Source: Chitinophagales bacterium
GTDB taxonomy: Bacteria; Bacteroidota; Bacteroidia; Chitinophagales; JADIYW01
Assembly: GCA_020848315.1 (NCBI GenBank)
Contig: JADLAH010000257.1
Span: 1-10,193 of the forward strand
DNA: 10,193 bases
Reading direction: 5' to 3'
Of the stretch, positions 1 through 5,733 are shown in pieces (position 1 is the stretch's first letter; every line of letters begins with the position of its first letter). Position numbers and translations under genes: made by a program. The notes beneath the pieces were generated by a model. The model saw only the letters and a program-made list of their open reading frames with translations. It made no database searches and had not been told where the DNA came from.

Positions 1-180
1 AAATATACGGCGGAAGAAGCCGCGTTGCTGTCGCTGGATGAAGTGAAGGCCATGATAGTTGCGCAGGATCCAAAAGCATTTGAACAGAAGGAAAAGAAAA
101 AGGCCGCGCCGAAGAAAGCCGCCGCCGCGAAAGCGCCGGCCAAAAAAGCGGCTGCCAAAACGGGCACGAAGAAGAAATAG
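1..180 (+). CDS. C-terminal fragment, probably DNA topoisomerase I
   Basis: Only the last 59 codons are in the window; the gene starts to the left. The visible part has a short helical segment (YTAEEAALLSLDEVKAMI, then DPKAFEQ) and a low-complexity tail of Lys, Ala and Pro ending in KKK. In Bacteroidota, topoisomerase I commonly ends in small repeat domains whose last helix reads like 'LTLDEV.AMI', followed by a Lys/Ala-rich tail, and this fits that pattern. If so, the enzyme relaxes negatively supercoiled DNA in the cytoplasm, and the basic tail would help it bind DNA. The catalytic part is not visible, so the assignment rests on the tail alone. Another DNA-binding protein with a histone H1-like tail is possible. 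Confidence 0.5.
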   Translation, partial: KYTAEEAALLSLDEVKAMIVAQDPKAFEQKEKKKAAPKKAAAAKAPAKKAAAKTGTKKK

Positions 181-206
181 CATTGTGGAAAAATGCGCTT
201 TTTTCT
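180..206 (+). terminator. Weak intrinsic terminator-like hairpin after the first gene
   Basis: A 5-bp stem (GCATT at 180-184 with AATGC at 192-196, 7-nt loop) is followed two bases later by six T at 199-204. It begins at the stop codon of the left-hand gene. The stem is short, so termination would be inefficient. Its position argues against starting the next gene at the TTG codon at 183, which would lie inside the hairpin. Confidence 0.35.
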
Positions 207-251
207 TCCATGCGAATTTTACAAATTGCAACTAACTTAGCTGAGCCTCCT

Positions 252-1175
252 ATGCAACCTGTAACAGACAAAGAATTCAAGGCATTGATTACTTTACTGG
301 ACGATAACGACCGGGAAGTATATTCGCATGTTTCTGACAAACTTATGTCACTCGGCATAGAAGGCATCCCGATGCTGGAATCGGCCTGGGAATCTTCCGA
401 CAACCAGTTGATACAAACCCGACTGGAAGAGCTGATTAACAAAATTCAGTTTTCCAATATCAAAGACCGCCTTATCCGATGGATAGAACGCGGCGGACAG
501 GATTTGCTGGAAGGCGCGTTGCTGATAGCCAAATTCCAATATCCGGATCTGGATGAGTTCAAGCTTACTCAAAAGGTGGAATCCATTTCCAAAGCGGTCT
601 GGATAGAACTCAATCCTGCCCTCTCCGCATTGGAAGAAGCACATGTCATCAATCATGTATTCTATCAGCTGCATGGATTCTTCGGGCAACAGAATGCCTC
701 GCTGGATGCTGAACTAGGCTATATCAACAAACTGCTGGAAACTAAAAAAGGCAATTCCATCAGCCTCAGCATGCTGTATCTCATTATTGCAGAGAAAAAT
801 GATCTGTCCATTTACGGTGTCAACCTGCCCTATCATTTCATCATGGCGTACACCAGAAAACCTTTGACGGAAGAAGAGTTGCGCCAAAACGATCAGGAAA
901 AAAACGTACTGTTTTATATCAATCCGCTGAACAAGGGCATCGCTTTCTCCCGTGGTGAAATCACCCATTATCTCGAGCAGATGAAGCTGAAACCACAGGC
1001 AAAATTCTACTCACCTTGCTCTAATCTGGAAATCCTGAAAACGCTGGTATACAATCAGCTTTCCTGCTATGACCACAGTGGTCACACGGAAAAAGCACAG
1101 CAATTAAAAGAATTATTCGATTTGTTTCATCCGGAAGCGGATGATGAACAGGAAGAAGGAGAAGAAGAATTATAA
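252..1175 (+). CDS. Transglutaminase-like (SirB1 / Transglut_core2) domain protein
   Basis: A 307-residue cytoplasmic protein with no signal peptide or membrane segment. Residues about 5-65 are helical and HEAT-like. The core at about 130-230 matches the SirB1-type transglutaminase-like fold: a leading LDAELGYINKLLETKKG, then the hallmark GNSISLSMLYLIIA (167-180), then VNLPYHFIM with His195, and FYINPLNKG (221-229), where relatives have 'ID.FN.G'. As in many SirB1 proteins, the Cys expected in a classical transglutaminase triad is absent near GNSISL, so enzymatic activity is doubtful. Residues about 258-292 look like a TPR-type helical pair, and the end is a very acidic tail. The start is taken at the ATG at 252. 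Upstream in-frame TTG (183) and ATG (210) codons overlap or follow closely a terminator-like hairpin. The biochemical role of the family is poorly defined. Confidence 0.85.
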   Translation: MQPVTDKEFKALITLLDDNDREVYSHVSDKLMSLGIEGIPMLESAWESSDNQLIQTRLEELINKIQFSNIKDRLIRWIERGGQDLLEGALLIAKFQYPDLDEFKLTQKVESISKAVWIELNPALSALEEAHVINHVFYQLHGFFGQQNASLDAELGYINKLLETKKGNSISLSMLYLIIAEKNDLSIYGVNLPYHFIMAYTRKPLTEEELRQNDQEKNVLFYINPLNKGIAFSRGEITHYLEQMKLKPQAKFYSPCSNLEILKTLVYNQLSCYDHSGHTEKAQQLKELFDLFHPEADDEQEEGEEEL

Positions 1176-1186
1176 AGCCAACTCTA

Positions 1187-1600
1187 CTATTTATTGCTGA
1201 GGCGCAGATTGTACAATTGTCCCAATCCCGATAAAATTCCACCGATACCGCTCAACAAATGCTCGGTACTGCTGTTAATATCCAACATGAAATGCACTAA
1301 AGAAGCGGCACTCATCAGCATGAGTCCGCCAAAAAAGATATAGGCCGGCATTTTGTTGTGATGATGTTCTTTGTAACCGTGTAAAATGGAAGACGTACCC
1401 AACACAAAAACACTCGCAATGATGATGGTTTCCAACCAGTGATATTCCACAAAGTAAGCCCCTACTACAGGCAGAAAAATCACGAGTACCGGCGTCAGAA
1501 TGCAGTGTATGGTACACAAAAGCGACAGGAATATCGTGATTTGTTCCGAATAATGTTTATGTTTGTGGGTATGTTTATGGGTGTGTTTACGCACTTTCAT
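1187..1600 (-). CDS. MerC-domain small membrane protein, His-rich N-terminus
   Basis: A 137-residue inner-membrane protein of the MerC type. MerC itself is a mercuric-ion uptake protein of mercury-resistance systems, but chromosomal Bacteroidota homologues without mer genes probably handle another metal. The N-terminus is a metal-ligand run (HTHKHTHKHKH, residues 6-16). Four hydrophobic segments follow, at about 21-45, 55-75, 85-106 and 112-130. The first contains C29-T-I-H32-C33, matching the Cys pair in MerC's first helix, and a second His cluster (HGYKEHHH, 74-81) sits in the loop after helix 2. The start is the ATG at 1600; 18 further codons open upstream, but they run through the candidate operator. 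It is divergent from a Fur-family gene 66 bp away and converges on the preceding gene with an 11-bp gap. Control by that regulator, and zinc as the metal, are inferences. Confidence 0.82.
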   Translation of the reverse strand: MKVRKHTHKHTHKHKHYSEQITIFLSLLCTIHCILTPVLVIFLPVVGAYFVEYHWLETIIIASVFVLGTSSILHGYKEHHHNKMPAYIFFGGLMLMSAASLVHFMLDINSSTEHLLSGIGGILSGLGQLYNLRLSNK

Positions 1601-1601
1601 A

Positions 1602-1620
1602 TTTGCAATTGAGTTACAAA
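1602..1620. promoter_or_regulatory. Candidate Fur/Zur-type operator, site 1
   Basis: An imperfect palindrome TTTGCAA-N5-TTACAAA, with 6 of 7 positions symmetric (7 of 8 counting the flanking A at 1601 and T at 1621). It starts two bases from the ATG of the MerC-type gene, so it would cover that gene's promoter or translation start. Site 2 has the same layout exactly 30 bp further on. Size (19 bp) and position next to a Fur-family gene suit a Fur/Zur dimer; the actual binding specificity is not known from sequence. Confidence 0.5.
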
Positions 1621-1631
1621 TATAGACCACT

Positions 1632-1650
1632 TTTGCAACTTTATTGCATT
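1632..1650. promoter_or_regulatory. Candidate Fur/Zur-type operator, site 2
   Basis: A dyad with the same left arm as site 1, TTTGCAA-N5-TTGCATT; its inner ten bases TGCAA...TTGCA (1634-1638 and 1644-1648) are perfectly symmetric. It ends 16 bp before the ATG of the Fur-family gene, so binding here would give autoregulation. The 30-bp spacing from site 1 is about three helical turns, placing both sites on nearly the same DNA face. Confidence 0.5.
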
Positions 1651-1666
1651 TCAAGAAGTTAAATTA

Positions 1667-2086
1667 ATGAAAAATTTAGAACATATTCTGAAACACCATC
1701 ATCTGCGGATCACGCAGGTGAGATTGGATATTCTGAGTTATTTTCAGCATCAGAAAAGTGCGCTGACCCATGCGGATCTGGAAGCGAACTTTGACAAGAA
1801 GTTTGACCGTGTGACGATTTACCGCACGCTGACTTCCTTTCTGGAAAACGGATTGCTGCATAAAATTCCGGACGACTCAGGTGTGGCGAAATACGCACTT
1901 TGCCACCACGACAGTACAGAACATAACCACGACGACCAGCATGTGCATTTCAAATGCAGGATTTGTGCCAAAATCGAATGCCTGCACAACCTGGATATTC
2001 CGGCATTGCACCTGCCCAAACATTATAAGATGGAACATGCCAACCTGCTGATAGAAGGCGTTTGCGCGGCCTGTAACAACAAATGA
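1667..2086 (+). CDS. Fur-family metalloregulator, Zur-like
   Basis: A 139-residue cytoplasmic transcription factor with the full Fur layout. The winged-helix N-terminal half starts with LRITQVRLDILSYF (13-26), and the recognition helix is DRVTIYRTLTSFLENGLL (47-64). The C-terminal dimerization half carries the two structural zinc pairs C97-x-x-C100 and C133-x-x-C136. Between the halves lies a His-rich hinge (H80, H81, H86, H88, H92, H94) that includes the usual regulatory-site ligands, with Glu104, His118 and His124 as further candidates. Length is normal. Fur relatives sense Fe, Zn, Mn, Ni or peroxide. The His-rich divergent MerC-type partner makes zinc the best guess, but residues alone cannot prove Zur. 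The two dyads upstream suggest autoregulation and joint control of both directions. The oxidase-subunit gene follows 7 bp after the stop. Confidence 0.88.
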   Translation: MKNLEHILKHHHLRITQVRLDILSYFQHQKSALTHADLEANFDKKFDRVTIYRTLTSFLENGLLHKIPDDSGVAKYALCHHDSTEHNHDDQHVHFKCRICAKIECLHNLDIPALHLPKHYKMEHANLLIEGVCAACNNK

Positions 2087-2093
2087 CGACACC

Positions 2094-2717
2094 ATGAAAG
2101 AACCTGTTTCCACACCATTTCAGAAAGAGAAATCGTACGAACAGACGGTGGTGAAACGCTATCGCAATTATCGCATGCTGTTATATGCCAGTCTGCTGGG
2201 TATTTCCTTTATGTTTATCAGTCTGCTGTTCATGTACTTTACCACATCGCGCTATAACAGCAGTATTTCCATCAGCTTGCCGCCACTCTTTTATTTCAAT
2301 ACCATCCTGTTGGTCGCTGGCAGTTTTTGTATCATACTCGCACAGAATTACTACAAGGACGATGCACTGGCAGCGTATAAAAAGGCACTGTTGGCCTTTT
2401 CCGTGTGCGGGCTGCTGTTTTTTGCCGGACAGGTATTAGGCTGGTACCTGCTGTTTCAAAACGGATATCCACTCTCCCATCTGGGCGCATCATACCTGTA
2501 TATGTTGTCGGGCATGCACCTGCTGCACACACTCGGCGGACTTGTTTTCCTGACCTGGTTTTTGGTGAAAAATAAAACCCTGCTGGAAGACTATGCCATC
2601 TCCGTGGTATATTTCACCGATCCGGTGGTCAAATTGCAGCTCAATCTTTTCGGGCTTTACTGGCATTTTATCGCGATCTTGTGGGTCTTGTTATTATTAT
2701 CATTTATGGTCATTTAA
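2094..2717 (+). CDS. Heme-copper oxidase subunit III-like membrane protein
   Basis: A 207-residue inner-membrane protein with five hydrophobic helices at about 30-50, 68-84, 98-120, 134-157 and 186-206. This is the number found in short subunit III proteins that lack the first two helices of the seven-helix form. Family motifs are LSGMHLLHTLGGLVF (138-152) and LFGLYWHFIAILWVLLLLSF (185-204), the latter matching the conserved 'YWHF..vvWi.lf' of COX3. Subunit III does no redox chemistry; it stabilises the catalytic subunit I and helps proton uptake. Subunits I and II are absent from this window, so this is either a stray extra subunit III or the gene for a related helper protein. It sits 7 bp after the Fur-family gene and 9 bp before the SecA-like gene, indicating co-transcription. 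Confidence 0.85.
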   Translation: MKEPVSTPFQKEKSYEQTVVKRYRNYRMLLYASLLGISFMFISLLFMYFTTSRYNSSISISLPPLFYFNTILLVAGSFCIILAQNYYKDDALAAYKKALLAFSVCGLLFFAGQVLGWYLLFQNGYPLSHLGASYLYMLSGMHLLHTLGGLVFLTWFLVKNKTLLEDYAISVVYFTDPVVKLQLNLFGLYWHFIAILWVLLLLSFMVI

Positions 2718-2726
2718 ATTCAACGT

Positions 2727-3317
2727 ATGTTCGGACTCTTCAGCAAAAAACAACCGGCTTATATCATTCGTGATATCATCTGGAAAAGCAATGCAAAGAA
2801 AATACAGGCACTGACCACAGAATTGTCGGCACATGCAACCAAAACAATCATCATCACTTATTTTCCGGATACGCAGCGCGATGTAGAACAAGCATTGCAA
2901 ATGTCCGGCATTGCATACAGTCATGAAATAAACAGCCCAGAAAACGTGGTGGTGGCAAGTGCCGCTGTGCTTTCCAGAAGCTCAAGAAATCCGGTAGGAT
3001 ATCGCATCCTGTTCGCCGAACATCATCCTTCTTTCAAAAAAGAAGAAGCCTTGTTGCAGCGCATCACCGATGGAGGGACGAATATTCCGGTTACATTTTA
3101 TGTGGCTATGGATGAACCGCTGATGCAATTATTCGGCAGCGACAGAATCATGAGTGTGATGGAAAAAATGGGATTTCAGGAAGACGAGTCGATAGAACAC
3201 ACGATGATCAGCACCTCCATACAACGGGCACAGCAAAAGATAGATGAGCAACAAGCCTTCCCGCTGGAAGCAAACTCTGCGGCTTCGTGGCTGCAACTGA
3301 ATAATATCAGATTTTAA
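2727..3317 (+). CDS. Stand-alone SecA NBD2-like protein lacking ATPase motifs
   Basis: A 196-residue soluble protein. Residues 134-175 closely follow the end of SecA's second nucleotide-binding domain and the start of its helical scaffold: LFGSDRI (135-141), MEKMGF (145-150), then ESIEHTMISTSIQRAQQKID (154-173), where SecA has 'LFGSDRI..vMdrMGl..ge.I.H.miskSIerAQkKve'. Upstream, IWKSNAKKIQALTTEL...TIIITYFPDT...LQMSGIAYSHEIN (18-69) lines up with the NBD2 Rossmann start. Where SecA has motif V (TNMAGRGTD) this protein has ASAAVLSRSS, and where SecA has motif VI (QLRGRSGRQGDPG) it has LQRITDGGTNIP. NBD1, the preprotein-crosslinking domain and the zinc-binding tail are missing. It therefore cannot be a motor; it may be a binding or adaptor module. 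The role is unknown; context ties it to the oxidase subunit. The stop codon overlaps a 17-bp direct repeat. Confidence 0.72.
   Translation: MFGLFSKKQPAYIIRDIIWKSNAKKIQALTTELSAHATKTIIITYFPDTQRDVEQALQMSGIAYSHEINSPENVVVASAAVLSRSSRNPVGYRILFAEHHPSFKKEEALLQRITDGGTNIPVTFYVAMDEPLMQLFGSDRIMSVMEKMGFQEDESIEHTMISTSIQRAQQKIDEQQAFPLEANSAASWLQLNNIRF
3300..3316. repeat. 17-bp direct repeat, left copy
   Basis: AATAATATCAGATTTTA, identical to 4020-4036 and in the same orientation, 720 bp apart. This copy forms the last codons and part of the stop codon of the SecA-like gene (N-N-I-R-F-stop). Just inside the pair, composition drops to very AT-rich. Confidence 0.9.
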
Positions 3318-3348
3318 GACGCAGACAATATTTACTATACGTTATTCT

Positions 3349-3819
3349 TTACTTTTGAATAATAAGTTGTGGCGGTATGCCTAAATTTCTATGTATTGCA
3401 TTATTTATTTTCACACTACTAATAAACTTGTATTTATAACTTTTTTCACCACATTGTCTACACGTTTTATAATCAATTGTAAATTGTGAAACTTGATAAC
3501 CCATATTAAGATCTTTTACAAATAGAACATAATCATTACTGCCATCTATCTCATTTTTCAGGACACCTTCAAAAGAATTTATTGTAGCAGTGGGAATAAT
3601 GCTATCTATCCTTATACTATCTATTTTTGTTTGAAAGTTTGAGTTTAATGCATAGCTTACCAAATAGACACTGTCTAATTCCGATTTATCAAAATTTATA
3701 AATGAAATTCTTTTAACAGTATCTAATCCCTCACATATTTGAAACTCTTTCGTACAACAAGACGATAATATAAAAAGAGAAATCGAAATAACTACAACAT
3801 TAAATCCATAAACTTTCAT
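3349..3819 (-). CDS. Small hypothetical lipoprotein
   Basis: A 156-residue protein of no family I recognise. The N-terminus is a lipoprotein signal: basic start, hydrophobic stretch VVVISISLFI, and lipobox L18-S-S-C21, with Cys21 the lipidated residue and Cys22 next to it. The mature part is mostly beta-like and short of charged clusters, with further cysteines at 29, 120 and 123; the last two form FTIDYKTCRQCG. This resembles the general build of many small Bacteroidota lipoproteins exported to the outer membrane or periplasmic face. Codon use is strongly A/T-ending, unlike every adjacent gene, and the gene sits alone between the two 17-bp repeats, which points to acquisition. The ATG at 3819 is chosen because the signal peptide begins there. 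Function unknown. Confidence 0.72.
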   Translation of the reverse strand: MKVYGFNVVVISISLFILSSCCTKEFQICEGLDTVKRISFINFDKSELDSVYLVSYALNSNFQTKIDSIRIDSIIPTATINSFEGVLKNEIDGSNDYVLFVKDLNMGYQVSQFTIDYKTCRQCGEKSYKYKFISSVKINNAIHRNLGIPPQLIIQK

Positions 3820-3823
3820 AATA

Positions 3824-3854
3824 TAATTATTTATACTTTTTAAATAAATAATTA
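3824..3854. promoter_or_regulatory. 11-bp inverted repeat just upstream of the lipoprotein gene
   Basis: TAATTATTTAT (3824-3834) and ATAAATAATTA (3844-3854) are perfect reverse complements with a 9-bp spacer. The repeat ends 4 bp before the lipoprotein ATG. All bases of the arms are A or T, so chance is a real alternative in this composition. It could be an operator or a leader hairpin. Confidence 0.3.
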
Positions 3855-4019
3855 GGATTGATAAAACAAATTAAATATAAAACATTTTTTTTTAAAAGTA
3901 TCTATATCCTACACTTTTTTAGAAAAACCACCTAAAATAAAAAAATAAATGTAATTAAAAGTTTTACCTAAAGTATTTAAACAATAAAGACACAAAAGAT
4001 TCTTCTAAAAAGCACCACA

Positions 4020-4036
4020 AATAATATCAGATTTTA
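4020..4036. repeat. 17-bp direct repeat, right copy
   Basis: Same 17 bases as 3300-3316. Its last three bases (TTA at 4034-4036) are the TAA stop of the threonine aldolase gene on the minus strand. Identity ends at 4037 (G here, A at 3317) and before 4020 (A at 4019, G at 3299). Confidence 0.9.
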
Positions 4037-5080
4037 GGCTATCGGCTGATATGCCTTCAACACTTCTCCAATCCTTACTACCATCTGCGGGGTAACATCC
4101 AGGTGTGTGACCATTCGTATCTGCTGCGGTCCGAACTGCACCGCCAGTATGTGATTTTCCTTCAGATAATCTAGCACCTGTGCAACGGTGGCAACCGTAT
4201 CTTCCACTTCAAATAATAAGATATTGGTGACAGGTGACCATACTTTTTTCACCCAGGATAATTCCGCTAATACATCCGCCAATTGTCTGGCATGGTCGTG
4301 GTCGATTACCAGTCTGCCGACGTTATTTTCCAGTGCATACAAGCAAGCTGCCGCCAGAAAGCCAGCCTGCCGCATACCGCCACCGAAAGCCTTGCGCACC
4401 CGACGTGCCTGCCGGATAAATGACTTACTGCCGGTCAGCACGCTGCCCACAGGGGCGCCCAGTCCTTTGGAAAAGCAGATAGACAGCGAATCTGCCGCTG
4501 CACCCATATCTGCCGTCTGCTGTCCGGTGGCCACCATCGCATTGAAGATGCGCGCACCGTCTATATGCAGTTTCAGATTCCGCTGCAGACACAAGGCCCG
4601 GATAGCCTGTATTTCCGACAAAGTGTAACAAGTGCCTCCACCCTTATTGCTGGTATGTTCGAGACAGACCAGACTAGTTTTCGGGAGCCAGTCGAAATCC
4701 GGTTGTATATTGGCTGCCACCTGCGCGGCCGTCATGATGCCGCGCTCACCGTCGACGAGCTTGACGGAGACACCGGAATGAAAGGCGAATCCCGCGGTTT
4801 CGTAGTAATAGATATGCGCGGTTTTATCCAGGATAATTTCATCCATCGGCTGCGTATGCGCCTTCACCGCAATCTGATTGGCCATGGTGCCGCTCGCGCA
4901 AAACAAACCCGCTTCGTGTCCGAACATAGCGGCCACTTTTTCTTCCAGTTCCGTCACCGTCGGATCTTCCCCGAATACATCATCGCCCACTTTAGCATGC
5001 AACATCGCCTGCAGCATAGCTGCTGACGGCTTTGTTACGGTATCACTGCGGACATCAATCAGAATGTTTGTATTATCCAT
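4034..5080 (-). CDS. Low-specificity L-threonine aldolase (PLP enzyme)
   Basis: A 348-residue cytoplasmic fold-type I pyridoxal-phosphate enzyme that cleaves L-threonine or L-allo-threonine to glycine and acetaldehyde. Family landmarks in order: DVRSDTVTKP (9-18), the cofactor-phosphate loop CASGTMANQ (61-69), TAHIYYYETAG with His89, the residue that stacks on the cofactor ring, HIDGAR with Asp174 and Arg177, and SICFSKGLGAPVGS, where Lys205 forms the Schiff base. KAFGGGMRQAG (230-240) is also characteristic. Length is normal and all key residues are present, so it should be active. The ATG overlaps the stop of the rhomboid gene in TAATG, indicating translational coupling. The stop lies in the 17-bp direct repeat that bounds the AT-rich islet. 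The symbol ltaE is used for such enzymes but the exact stereospecificity cannot be told. Confidence 0.95.
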   Translation of the reverse strand: MDNTNILIDVRSDTVTKPSAAMLQAMLHAKVGDDVFGEDPTVTELEEKVAAMFGHEAGLFCASGTMANQIAVKAHTQPMDEIILDKTAHIYYYETAGFAFHSGVSVKLVDGERGIMTAAQVAANIQPDFDWLPKTSLVCLEHTSNKGGGTCYTLSEIQAIRALCLQRNLKLHIDGARIFNAMVATGQQTADMGAAADSLSICFSKGLGAPVGSVLTGSKSFIRQARRVRKAFGGGMRQAGFLAAACLYALENNVGRLVIDHDHARQLADVLAELSWVKKVWSPVTNILLFEVEDTVATVAQVLDYLKENHILAVQFGPQQIRMVTHLDVTPQMVVRIGEVLKAYQPIA

Positions 5081-5688
5081 TATCCGAAAACTTGTTCTAT
5101 AAAATTTTTAAGCGCATCTCTCCACAGCAGCACCGTGAGCAGAATGCCCCACAAGGCGCCGAAGAAATGGGCATCATGGCCGATATTATCAAGGTTCTGA
5201 CGTCCCATATAATAGGAATATACGAGATACAGAGGACCAACGATGTAGGATGGAATAAAGAAAGGAATGGGAAATATCATCAGCTTCTGCGTAGGATATA
5301 TCAGGATGCTGGCGAAAAGTACCGCAGAGACTGCGCCGGAGGCGCCCAGTGCATTGTATCCGGGATTTTCCTTGTGCTGATAAAAGGAAAACATGGAACT
5401 CATCACCAGTGCTGAGAGGTAGAGTCCGATATACATCAGATTGCCAATGCCCGGAAACAACACTGTAAATGCCATCTCCACGATTCTTCCAAAAAGATAG
5501 AGAGCATACATATTAAAAAACAAGTGCAGCATATCCGCGTGGATGAAGCCCGCTGTGATGAAGCGGTAATATTGCTTGCGCTTATCAATGACGTAGGGAT
5601 TGAATATGGTGGCCGACAGAAAGCGTTCATTGCTGAAAGCGTACAGACTGCAAGCCACGGAAATGGCAATCAGGATATAGGTAATCAT
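5080..5688 (-). CDS. Rhomboid-family intramembrane serine protease
   Basis: A 202-residue protein with six likely membrane helices, a minimal bacterial rhomboid core without extra domains. Counting from the ATG at 5688, the signature residues are H55-L-F-F-N59 in helix 2 (ITAGFIHADMLHLFFNM), the catalytic serine S117 in LGASGAVSAV, and the catalytic histidine H174 in NIGHDAHFFGALWG. Rhomboids cut transmembrane substrates within the lipid bilayer; the substrate here is unknown. A TTG two codons upstream (5694) is also open, but ATG is preferred. The gene lies 44 bp after the reductase gene, and its TAA overlaps the aldolase ATG by one base, so it is the middle member of a likely three-gene operon. 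The link between the three functions is not obvious. Confidence 0.92.
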   Translation of the reverse strand: MITYILIAISVACSLYAFSNERFLSATIFNPYVIDKRKQYYRFITAGFIHADMLHLFFNMYALYLFGRIVEMAFTVLFPGIGNLMYIGLYLSALVMSSMFSFYQHKENPGYNALGASGAVSAVLFASILIYPTQKLMIFPIPFFIPSYIVGPLYLVYSYYMGRQNLDNIGHDAHFFGALWGILLTVLLWRDALKNFIEQVFG

Positions 5689-5714
5689 GTACAATTAAGT
5701 GTAAGATGAATGAT

Positions 5715-5733
5715 ACGGATAATGGGTATCCGT
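5715..5733 (-). other. Intercistronic hairpin between reductase and rhomboid genes
   Basis: ACGGATA (5715-5721) and TATCCGT (5727-5733) form a perfect 7-bp stem with a 5-nt loop. In the minus-strand transcript it directly follows the reductase stop codon and has no U tract after it, so it looks more like a 3'-end stabilising or processing hairpin than a terminator. Confidence 0.4.

Larger units (their letters stand above)
3317..4036. mobile_element. Putative inserted AT-rich cassette with one lipoprotein gene
   Basis: The DNA between the two 17-bp repeats differs sharply from its surroundings: positions 3841-3960 have only 17 G or C out of 120 by direct count, whereas the flanking genes are mixed in composition. 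It holds one minus-strand gene (3349-3819) and about 200 bp of extremely AT-rich non-coding DNA upstream of it. No transposase, integrase or long terminal inverted repeat is visible, so any mobility would be supplied in trans or belong to the past. Without the insert, the two convergent flanking genes would meet at overlapping stop codons. A past insertion that duplicated its target is the simplest reading; the mechanism is unknown. Confidence 0.5.

Noticed and set aside
183..251. N-terminal extension of the transglutaminase-like protein from TTG at 183 or ATG at 210
   Set aside because: The TTG lies inside a terminator-like hairpin directly after the previous stop, and the extension adds residues with no match to the HEAT-like start of the family. 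The ATG at 252 is more plausible.
1667..2086. Firm naming of the regulator as zur or fur
   Set aside because: The metal-site residues fit several Fur subfamilies and the metal cannot be decided from this sequence, so no gene symbol is given.
3317..4036. Classical insertion sequence or integron cassette
   Set aside because: No transposase or integrase gene, no terminal inverted repeats and no recognisable attC-like folded site were seen. Only the direct repeat and the composition support insertion.
4188..5026. Long plus-strand open frames (146 and 153 codons) opposite the threonine aldolase gene
   Set aside because: They are antisense to a gene with complete enzyme motifs, have low-complexity or Cys/Arg-rich translations and no recognisable domain. 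They are a by-product of GC-rich codons.
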